From contig JAFCGF010000049.1 of NCBI GenBank assembly GCA_017608295.1, positions 1 to 13,421 of the forward strand: a stretch of 13,421 nucleotides of DNA, in the 5' to 3' direction. Each line of letters opens with the position of its first letter. Position 1 is the stretch's first letter. The position numbers were made by a program, and so were the translations under genes. Source of the stretch: Candidatus Woesearchaeota archaeon (GTDB taxonomy: Archaea > Nanoarchaeota > Nanoarchaeia > Woesearchaeales > JAGVZT01). This document shows, in pieces, positions 8,318 to 13,421 of the stretch. Under the pieces are notes generated by a model. It ran no database searches. It was given only the letters and a program-made list of their open reading frames with translations, and was not told the origin of the DNA.

Positions 8318-8839
8318 ATAAAAGATAAATATGAGTCAGCAATAATATTTCAAATATCTTGTTACCCAGAGGTTTTTTCTTACCGTTTTCATGAGATTGG
8401 AGGCCCTCTTGAGATTAAATACAACTCAGCTACAATTTCTCGATTTGATGATGGTGGGCAGTATCTAACTGAATTATATACCGACATAGTTGGAGGTTTG
8501 CTAAGGGCATTGGCATCATTTTCTCAAGGAGAAGCAGAGTATATTATTACTGGCATCTATGACCCCTTTAAAATTGTAATTAATAGAGAGAAAGACTTGG
8601 TGATTTTTGAAATCCAACCACATTACACACGTCTAAAGGAACGTCTACAAATGAGAGGCGGGCCTGTTGAAATCATATATGAAGATTTTAAAGAAGCTGT
8701 TTTAAGATGTGCTAATGAGTTAATTAACTGCTTTGAGAAATATAACAAAAACAGCGAAGTGGATAAAGATTTTCAAAACTTTAAGAAGTTATGTGATGAG
8801 ACAAAAGATAGAATGGCTAAATCTGGTGAAAATAAATGA
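8318..8839 (+). CDS. I3: putative immunity protein to T3, with ATA at the start position
   Basis: The frame is open from 8318 (just after an in-frame TAA) to TGA 8837-8839, giving 173 residues. It contains no ATG, GTG or TTG before TTG 8498. Starting at 8498 would discard about 60 residues of convincing protein (KDKYESAIIFQIS..., RFHEIGGPLEIKYNS...). ATA 8318 lies at normal distance from a strong ribosome-binding site, so it may be a rare start codon or a mutated ATG. Alternatively, five inserted bases (8319-8323, TAAAA) broke a GTG start at 8310: without them it reads GTG ATT AAA GAT AAA. Its C-terminal half matches I2 (A-V-L-R-C-A-N-E-L; F-K-K-L-C-D), supporting a shared immunity family. 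It is soluble and cytoplasmic. The stop overlaps the ATG of T4. Confidence 0.65.
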   Translation: MKDKYESAIIFQISCYPEVFSYRFHEIGGPLEIKYNSATISRFDDGGQYLTELYTDIVGGLLRALASFSQGEAEYIITGIYDPFKIVINREKDLVIFEIQPHYTRLKERLQMRGGPVEIIYEDFKEAVLRCANELINCFEKYNKNSEVDKDFQNFKKLCDETKDRMAKSGENK

Positions 8840-9957
8840 AATGGCAATTAGTGACCGTTGCAACGATTATCATCCTTCTATCCTCACAACTCCCGGTTCG
8901 TAACGGGCAAGCAGAACTTACGGACGAATTTCCATCCGAGAATTCCAGCCACTCCTTCGGCTCATTGGCACGGTCCTTGAAGATGACTGCAAAGGTTTCG
9001 TTTACGTGGAGCGACGACGGCGTGAAGGGGTTGAGTAAGTACATTTTGCGCAACGGCGGTAGCAAGGCGGATGATTTGGCTCGGGCGCTGGGGACGAATG
9101 CGGATGATGTGTTTCGGGGTGTTGGAAAGGGCGCAATCTCAAAAGTTGATGACACAAGTCTCGATACATTATCGAAATTCATAACCAAACATTACCACAC
9201 AGGCAAACATGTTGACCTTGACGGTTTCTATGATGATATGGCTCATTTGAGGAGGACTATTGATGATATTGATGTGTCAAGGGCACTGGATAATGTTATT
9301 GATGGTGGCGTAGACCCCAATTTTGTAACAAGAGCAAGAAAGGCATTCGATGCCGGTTTCGATGGAACAAGCAGCTCTACAAAAGCAGCGATAGAATCCG
9401 CACTTCCAGATGGCTGGAACTTGAACAAGGTAAACGCACTTGCGAACCTTCCGGATGAGGCACTTACATCCACTCAAAGGAATTTCATGCGGAACATAAG
9501 AAAGGCGATACCAGACCCGACACCGGATGATTGGTGTCAGAAGGTGATTAAGATAGGAGAGATTCAGAAATATTATGATGGAGAGATAACTCAACTAAGA
9601 GGATTCTTCGCTAAAAGTGATGATTTAGCAGGAATAAATTCAGTGGATGACATGATTGATTCTGTGGCTATTCGTAAGACCTTTGATGGTGAAAGTGAAT
9701 TGGGAATTATTAAATTCAAATCTCAACCTGGTGATTTTGAAATTCCAACAAATGATATACAACGTTATCTAGATTATGATCCCCCTTTCACAGGCAATGG
9801 ATTTGCAGGGTCAGATACGGGGCGTATTGTTCCAGAATATAATCGAATTGTTAGAGAAATTCCCGATGGCTCAGAACTATGGAGAATGAGGCCTGATGGA
9901 ATAATGGTGCATGAATATACTTATAACAATGGTGTATGGATGGAGGTATTACCATGA
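8836..9957 (+). CDS. T4: signal-peptide mini-toxin with unidentified C-terminal toxin domain
   Basis: 373 residues. The signal peptide is 1-26 (MKWQLV...NGQA), and the pre-toxin segment (SSHSFGS, WSDDGVKGLS, ALGTNADDVFRG) is nearly the same as in T3. A long helical spacer (GVGKGAISK... to about 230) shares its beginning with T3. The tip, about 249-373, differs from T1-T3: L-R-G-F-F-A-K-S-D-D-L, P-F-T-G-N-G-F-A-G, G-R-I-V-P-E-Y-N and D-G-S-E-L-W-R. It lacks the His pair and terminal G-x-I-x-T pattern. I have a vague memory of similar G-N-G-F-x-G...P-E-Y tips in bacterial secreted toxins but cannot name the activity. The ATG is preceded by GGTGAA (8825-8830) and overlaps the I3 stop. The TGA overlaps the I4 ATG. 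Confidence 0.75.
   Translation: MKWQLVTVATIIILLSSQLPVRNGQAELTDEFPSENSSHSFGSLARSLKMTAKVSFTWSDDGVKGLSKYILRNGGSKADDLARALGTNADDVFRGVGKGAISKVDDTSLDTLSKFITKHYHTGKHVDLDGFYDDMAHLRRTIDDIDVSRALDNVIDGGVDPNFVTRARKAFDAGFDGTSSSTKAAIESALPDGWNLNKVNALANLPDEALTSTQRNFMRNIRKAIPDPTPDDWCQKVIKIGEIQKYYDGEITQLRGFFAKSDDLAGINSVDDMIDSVAIRKTFDGESELGIIKFKSQPGDFEIPTNDIQRYLDYDPPFTGNGFAGSDTGRIVPEYNRIVREIPDGSELWRMRPDGIMVHEYTYNNGVWMEVLP
8872..8916 (+). repeat. 45-bp identical repeat in signal-peptide coding DNA (copy in T4)
   Basis: Partner of 7315-7359. The first dozen codons of the two genes differ (MRFHLL versus MKWQLV), so the identity begins inside the hydrophobic core rather than at the start codon. Confidence 0.9.
9085..9117 (+). 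repeat. 33-bp identical repeat at end of pre-toxin segment (copy in T4)
   Basis: Partner of 7531-7563. Directly after it T4 reads G-V-G-K-G, a stretch that T3 reaches only about 80 residues later, so the two cassettes differ by a block inserted or deleted at this edge. Confidence 0.85.
9942..9947 (+). promoter_or_regulatory. Ribosome-binding site that fixes the I4 start
   Basis: GGAGGT lies six bases before ATG 9954. It is inside the region that would be coding if the in-frame ATG at 9936 were used, so 9954 is the preferred start. Confidence 0.75.
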
Positions 9958-10358
9958 GAAAGAAATTATTTGTGGTGAGATGGAAAGATGAACGCTTTTT
10001 ACAGACAGATAAAAAGGACGGAAAAATCTTATTAGTCAGCGAACAACCAGAAAAGATTAAGAAATTTTCCCTTCGTGAAATAGAAAAGGATAAATTTGGA
10101 CATTGGGTGCCAGAAGAAGAAGTTCAATTAATTGGTACTATAATAAGTGATGACTTGGTCAAATGGAAAGGTGAACTTCTTACAGTCGGTGGTCAAAAAG
10201 AAAATGAAATATTGCTAGGTACAATGCAACCTAAGAAAGCTAAAAAACTTGGAATTCCTGAGGTTAATAAAGGAGAGTGGGAGATATGGGTTCCGGTTGA
10301 TGAAGTTGAGATAATTGGCCACTCAGAAAGGTATTGGGGAACAGATGTGGTAATCTGA
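9954..10358 (+). CDS. I4: putative immunity protein to T4, built from an exact 61-residue tandem duplication
   Basis: 134 residues from ATG 9954, whose ATGA overlaps the T4 stop. The protein is two copies of one beta-rich module with a fixed 61-residue offset and no gaps: W10/W71, I25/I86, L26/L87, L27/L88, Q31/Q92, P32/P93, K36/K97, W51/W112, V52/V113, P53/P114, V57/V118, I60/I121 and G61/G122. Each half runs from V-x-W-K through a Lys-rich middle to W-V-P-x-x-E-V-x-[LI]-I-G. This suggests two small SH3-like barrels. It is basic and soluble, with no signal or membrane segment. The role is inferred from its place right after T4. No named family is recognised. Confidence 0.75.
   Translation: MRKKLFVVRWKDERFLQTDKKDGKILLVSEQPEKIKKFSLREIEKDKFGHWVPEEEVQLIGTIISDDLVKWKGELLTVGGQKENEILLGTMQPKKAKKLGIPEVNKGEWEIWVPVDEVEIIGHSERYWGTDVVI
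9972..10319 (+). repeat. Two-copy internal duplication within I4
   Basis: Copy 1 is about 9972-10136 and copy 2 about 10155-10319. They are related mainly at protein level, with a constant 183-base offset. The DNA has diverged, so the duplication is old compared with the cassette signal-peptide repeats. Confidence 0.8.
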
Positions 10359-10363
10359 TATAG

Positions 10364-10580
10364 TAGTGATAGAAATGAAAAAACCATATCCACACATACG
10401 GATAGTAATTATCCAACCATCATTCCCGAACAACAAACTATCGTCCAGACCCAGGAAGAAGAAAGTAGTCAAACGGAAAACCATAGATTACAACTTCACC
10501 CCGCAGTTTAGGCTTCCAGCTTCGGCAATCCATACGCCCTACGACCTTCCCAACCCAACAGATAACGCCCCTTCCTTTTC
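10364..10580 (+). repeat. Conserved leader repeat (copy in T5)
   Basis: Matches 12354-12570 at both DNA and protein level, starting before the ATG (AGTGATAGAAATG versus AGTGATAAAAATG). Shared protein blocks are P-Y/S-Y-P-H, IIQPSF or LIQPSF, PNNKLSSRPRKKKV, R-x-PASAI and TPYDLPNPTDNAPSF. After NAPSF the two genes diverge completely. Confidence 0.9.
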
Positions 10581-11856
10581 AAACTACTGGCTGAGAGAGG
10601 AAAACAGCCATATTATGCATGAGTCCCCCTTCGGAGAACTCATGCCGTTTGGGGCCGGAGGATTGGCGAACGCCCCTCAGACTGGATTAAACAATATCGA
10701 GAGCCAGTTCTACACCGAAATCAACCTAGAAGTCTTCGACCCCTCGCCGCTTGCGGTCTTCGTGGATGTTGGCAATGGATATTCATGGCAGGCGTTCCCG
10801 GAAACAGGATATTATACTGATGAAGATGGGCTGTTGAGTTTGACCTTCGTTTCCGGCCTGGATTACCCATCAATGTACGAGTTCGGCTACCTGGTGAACG
10901 TCACCGCCTATGACGAGACCGGGAACGTGGCCTACATGGAAACCGAAATCGACGGGATATTCTCCGGCCTGGTGGACTTCCTGGAGATGGTCTGGGCCGG
11001 GCTCTGCGGAGTGTTCTCGGCGGTGGCGGATGCTGTGGCCAGGGCGATGAGCTTTTTGGTGGATATTATTATGGAAATAATTAATGGATTAATCGACTTA
11101 ATTGTCCAACCAATAATGAATATGATTTCGAATTGGGTATTAGAATATAATACAATTATGTATAACTTATTTAATCCTCTATTTCCTGAAAGTACAGATA
11201 GTTTAAATCTATTTGGTTCTACCATTCCAGAAGGCATAGTAACAATATCTACATTATTAAATTTCCTTTTAATTCCATTATCTATCCTCACGGTTGCCTT
11301 TGCTGCCTTAGAAGCCATAGAAGCTGTTGCAGGTGTATTTACAGGTGGTGCAACTACATTATCCACAGCAGCAATCAGTCAAATTCTAGTAACCACAGTG
11401 ATATCGTCTCTGCTAGCTACTAGTTTTGTTATAGGAAAGTCCTCGTTAGTTATTCCCTCCTTTGATGTTTTATTGTCTGCTTTTGATGATGCTGGACAAG
11501 TATGGGCAATAACGGTGGCTGCTTTGGAAGCCGCTGCGGTTTTTGTGCAGTGGGCATATAATGTTGCAGAGATAATCGATGCGTCTGCATTGTCGATTAT
11601 TTCCTATATTATTCTATCATTATCAACTACATTTGATAATTGGGCAGTAAATTTAATAATAGATTTTGGTGCACTGGTTATTGGATACGCAGCATTAAAG
11701 GCAGCTTTCTTTAGCGCAAAAGGGATAGCTGAAGGATTTTATGCCCCAATTTCTGCAGCATTTGGAAAAGGGATGTCTTTATTTGCTATTAGCTCATGTT
11801 TTGTCACTGTGTTTGCTAGATATATAGATGGGGTATATGATTACACTGGGTGGTGA
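10375..11856 (+). CDS. T5: leader plus Ig-like plus hydrophobic putative membrane-acting toxin
   Basis: 493 residues from ATG 10375. A GTG nine bases earlier is also possible, but GTGAT there probably serves as the ribosome-binding site. Residues 1-72 are a basic, proline-rich leader (SSRPRKKKVVKRK) shared with the giant gene at 12365, not a classic signal peptide. About 111-190 is Ig-like (NVTAYDETGNVAYMETEIDG), comparable in place to the Ig-like domain of T1. From about 191 to the end it is highly hydrophobic with at least six candidate membrane helices, such as VTISTLLNFLLIPLSILTVA and LIIDFGALVIGYAALKAAFF. No enzyme motif is seen, so a pore-forming or membrane-disrupting toxin is the best guess. 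Base composition changes abruptly near 11050, where the variable module begins. It looks like a giant toxin from which the TSP3 stalk has been lost. I5 follows after four bases. Confidence 0.7.
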   Translation: MKKPYPHIRIVIIQPSFPNNKLSSRPRKKKVVKRKTIDYNFTPQFRLPASAIHTPYDLPNPTDNAPSFSNYWLREENSHIMHESPFGELMPFGAGGLANAPQTGLNNIESQFYTEINLEVFDPSPLAVFVDVGNGYSWQAFPETGYYTDEDGLLSLTFVSGLDYPSMYEFGYLVNVTAYDETGNVAYMETEIDGIFSGLVDFLEMVWAGLCGVFSAVADAVARAMSFLVDIIMEIINGLIDLIVQPIMNMISNWVLEYNTIMYNLFNPLFPESTDSLNLFGSTIPEGIVTISTLLNFLLIPLSILTVAFAALEAIEAVAGVFTGGATTLSTAAISQILVTTVISSLLATSFVIGKSSLVIPSFDVLLSAFDDAGQVWAITVAALEAAAVFVQWAYNVAEIIDASALSIISYIILSLSTTFDNWAVNLIIDFGALVIGYAALKAAFFSAKGIAEGFYAPISAAFGKGMSLFAISSCFVTVFARYIDGVYDYTGW

Positions 11857-11857
11857 T
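11852..11857 (+). promoter_or_regulatory. Ribosome-binding site for I5 containing the T5 stop codon
   Basis: GGTGAT includes the T5 TGA (11854-11856) and ends three bases before ATG 11861. Its position favours 11861 over the in-frame ATGs at 11828 and 11837. Confidence 0.6.
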
Positions 11858-11860
11858 GAG

Positions 11861-12331
11861 ATGCAGGACAAGATACATGATAGTAAAATAAGTCGTTCCA
11901 ACATGGTTTTTTTAATCTTACTCATAATTTTTGTTATTTTATTTATTGTTGTTACTGGCTATTTTTTCCTAATTGGAGAAGGAGATGAAATAATCAACAC
12001 AAGCAATTCTCTTTTTTCTTATATCGGTTTTTCTGTATTTTTTATATTTATATTGCTAATGTCAATAAGAGATTTTACACTTACGTTCTGCATTTATACA
12101 AATGGAGTTTCACCACCTCAATCAATATTTGAAAGAAGGAAAGAAAATAATATAATCATATTGTTTGAAGATATAGAAAAATATGAAGCTACTGACAATA
12201 ATGAGTGGTGTAAATTATATCTTAAAAATGGACAGCGAATAATATATAAAGGTGGCCGTTTACCAAAAAATTCTGTTAAAATATTGTGTGATGTACTTCA
12301 AAAGAGGGGAGTTTCTATTATGGGGAATTAA
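11861..12331 (+). CDS. I5: two-helix membrane protein, putative immunity to T5
   Basis: 156 residues. Two strong membrane helices occupy roughly 15-38 (FLILLIIFVILFIVVTGYFF) and 47-66 (LFSYIGFSVFFIFILLMSI). A soluble tail follows: Y-T-N-G-V near 80, I-I-I-L-F-E-D-I-E-K-Y near 100, then L-K-N-G-Q-R-I and a C-terminal helix. That order (YTNG, feDI, L.L..G) is what I expect of bacterial PH-like domains attached to membrane anchors, a tentative reading. A small membrane protein directly after a hydrophobic toxin recalls immunity proteins of pore-forming bacteriocins, which act within the bilayer. The role is inferred from position. The gene is AT-rich, like the toxin module of T5, suggesting the two travel together. 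33 bases separate it from the next gene. Confidence 0.7.
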   Translation: MQDKIHDSKISRSNMVFLILLIIFVILFIVVTGYFFLIGEGDEIINTSNSLFSYIGFSVFFIFILLMSIRDFTLTFCIYTNGVSPPQSIFERRKENNIIILFEDIEKYEATDNNEWCKLYLKNGQRIIYKGGRLPKNSVKILCDVLQKRGVSIMGN

Positions 12332-12353
12332 ATCACCCAACAGGCAAATTAAT

Positions 12354-12570
12354 GAGTGATAAAAATGCGAAAATCATATCCACACAGCCGGAGAGAGCTA
12401 ATCCAACCATCCTTCCCAAACAACAAACTATCATCCAGGCCCAGGAAGAAGAAAGTGGAAAAGCGAGAGTGGCAAGAGGACGAACAACCAATATATTCAA
12501 GAATCCCAGCATCGGCAATAACCACACCCTATGACCTTCCAAACCCGACAGATAACGCCCCATCATTCTT
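12354..12570 (+). repeat. Conserved leader repeat (copy in the second giant gene)
   Basis: Partner of 10364-10580. Base identity is high enough that blocks such as CCAACAACAAACTATC-like stretches and GATAACGCCCC can be aligned by eye. It includes the presumed ribosome-binding site GTGAT and the start codon. Confidence 0.9.
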
Positions 12571-13421
12571 CGACAACAACCAGGAAATCTACTCCGGCCT
12601 CTCCCCAACCAGCAACGACACAGACGGCGACGGGCTGTTCGACGGCCCGAACATTGCAGGTTCCTACTCTCTCGATGGAAAGAATCACCTGGGAGAAGAT
12701 TACATTGATTATTCCTCACCTATCTATCTGGATGAAACAGATTTGCCTTACACTGGCGACCCGTACACAATCCAGGGCGACACAGGCAATGACGGAATAT
12801 GGGCTATCGGCGAAACCTGGCTCGAAACCAACCCTCTCAACCCGGACACTGACGGAGATTCGGCGAATGATGGTCAAGAGATATTCGGGTTCCAGCTTAC
12901 CTGGATGCAGCAGCTCCCGGACGGGAATATCTCGTCAACCAATGTCACCGGAATAACATCCAGCCCAGTGGATGTTATGAACTACTGGTATGATTCGAGA
13001 GTCGATAAGTTGTGCTGGGAGTACAGAGACATTGACATGGACGGAATCTCCGACTGGGCAGAAAGCACCGCCAATACAACCGGAAGGACAGACCCGACCC
13101 ACCCGTATTATTGGTATGCGGGAAACAATAATCACAATTGGACAGAGATTTCCAACCAGTTCAATCCCTTCATGCAGGAGAACATCCCGCCGGTAATCGA
13201 GGACGATTCTTACGAAACCCACACCACATGGGACTGGGTTGAAGTTACATTTTTGATTTGGATGTGGCTGCCAGTCCACAGCTGGACAACAGTTGATTTC
13301 AAGGTTACTGACGTTGCGCCCTACGATGTAACCGTCAAAGTGATAGACAGCGGAACTTCGGTGTCATTCTCCGGCCAAGCAGGGACAACCTGGCATCATG
13401 CGGAACTTAATATTGACTATA
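12365..13421 (+). CDS. Second giant TSP3-repeat protein, N-terminal 352 codons (partial, runs off the window)
   Basis: The frame is open from ATG 12365 to the window edge with no stop. GTGAT (12356-12360) lies four bases upstream. Residues 1-72 are the basic leader shared with T5 (MRKSYPHSRRELIQPSF, PNNKLSSRPRKKKV). Next come TSP3-type Asp repeats (N-D-T-D-G-D-G-L-F-D-G; N-P-D-T-D-G-D; D-I-D-M-D-G-I-S-D). A block GIWAIGETWLETNPLNPDTD resembles one in T1. After an aromatic-rich stretch (about 215-285), an Ig-like segment appears from about 305 (TTVDFKVTDVAPYDVTVKVI). The gene is GC-richer than its upstream neighbours. It is probably another polymorphic toxin shell with its tip beyond the window, and it shows what the lost N-terminus of T1 may have looked like. 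The two short overlapping frames at 12352-12534 and 12531-12956 are shadows of it. Confidence 0.85.
   Translation, partial: MRKSYPHSRRELIQPSFPNNKLSSRPRKKKVEKREWQEDEQPIYSRIPASAITTPYDLPNPTDNAPSFFDNNQEIYSGLSPTSNDTDGDGLFDGPNIAGSYSLDGKNHLGEDYIDYSSPIYLDETDLPYTGDPYTIQGDTGNDGIWAIGETWLETNPLNPDTDGDSANDGQEIFGFQLTWMQQLPDGNISSTNVTGITSSPVDVMNYWYDSRVDKLCWEYRDIDMDGISDWAESTANTTGRTDPTHPYYWYAGNNNHNWTEISNQFNPFMQENIPPVIEDDSYETHTTWDWVEVTFLIWMWLPVHSWTTVDFKVTDVAPYDVTVKVIDSGTSVSFSGQAGTTWHHAELNIDY

Noticed and set aside
8331..8345. ATG 8331 as the start of I3.
   Set aside because: It is in the wrong frame and reaches a stop after four codons (M-S-Q-Q).
8371..8380. GGTTTTTTCT as a transcription terminator.
   Set aside because: It lies inside the I3 reading frame (V-F-S) and no hairpin was seen before it.
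8498..8839. I3 as a 113-residue protein starting at TTG 8498.
   Set aside because: The same frame continues upstream to 8318 with convincing protein sequence, and a strong ribosome-binding site sits just before 8318.
12380..12400. SRREL in the leader of the second giant gene, resembling a twin-arginine export motif.
   Set aside because: No hydrophobic stretch follows it (QPSFPNNKLSSRPRKKK), and the T5 copy of the leader has no arginine pair at that place.
12352..12956. Two + strand frames (12352-12534 and 12531-12956) and opposite-strand frames at 12333-12719 and 12935-13279.
   Set aside because: All are shadows of the giant frame starting at 12365, whose translation shows clear TSP3 repeats and the leader shared with T5.
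1..13421. CRISPR arrays, tRNA or rRNA genes.
   Set aside because: No regularly spaced direct repeats of CRISPR type, and no cloverleaf or rRNA-like stretch was found on either strand by reading; the repeats present are all inside coding sequence.

Overview
The window looks like an accessory island from a prokaryote, probably a euryarchaeon (Thermoplasmatota-like), although a bacterium is not excluded. The archaeal call is an inference. It rests on GGTGAT/GGAGG ribosome-binding sites, giant secreted-type proteins full of thrombospondin type 3 (TSP3) calcium-binding repeats, and densely overlapping genes. There are no RNA genes, CRISPR arrays or intergenic gaps over 35 bases, and every gene lies on the + strand.

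Layout. Bases 1-110 are the right end of an IS3-family insertion sequence: the last 22 residues of its transposase, then a probable terminal inverted repeat. The rest is a polymorphic toxin-immunity array of alternating toxin (T) and immunity (I) genes, most joined by ATGA stop/start overlaps. T1 (117-5444) is a giant surface-type protein whose 5' part seems to have been cut off by the insertion sequence: half a VCBS/FG-GAP repeat, a lectin-like domain, about 27 TSP3 repeats, an Ig-like domain, hydrophobic helices, a conserved pre-toxin segment, and a C-terminal ribonuclease-like toxin. I1 follows. T2/I2, T3/I3 and T4/I4 are short cassettes in which the giant shell is replaced by a near-identical Sec signal peptide fused directly to the same pre-toxin segment, followed by a different toxin tip. 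T5 (10375-11856) is another shortened form: a basic leader, an Ig-like domain and a multi-pass hydrophobic, probably membrane-acting domain. I5 is a two-helix membrane protein. At 12365 a second giant TSP3 protein starts with the same leader as T5 and runs off the window.

How it works together (inference). The giant genes would be the displayed or exported effectors. The signal-peptide cassettes are either secreted mini-toxins in their own right or a reservoir of tips that can recombine onto a giant shell through the shared pre-toxin DNA. Each toxin is followed at once by a gene placed to protect the producer. T1, T2 and T3 share a His-pair/Gly-Ile-Thr-Pro pattern typical of BECR-fold RNases. 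I2 and I3 (perhaps I1) are related to each other. I4 is an exact 61-residue internal duplication, and I5 is a membrane protein matched to a membrane-type toxin.

Points of special interest are the signal-peptide-for-shell swap, the constant DNA at cassette junctions, an immunity gene (I3) with ATA where ATG is expected, the leader shared by T5 and the second giant, and the sharp base-composition step at the start of the T5 toxin module.
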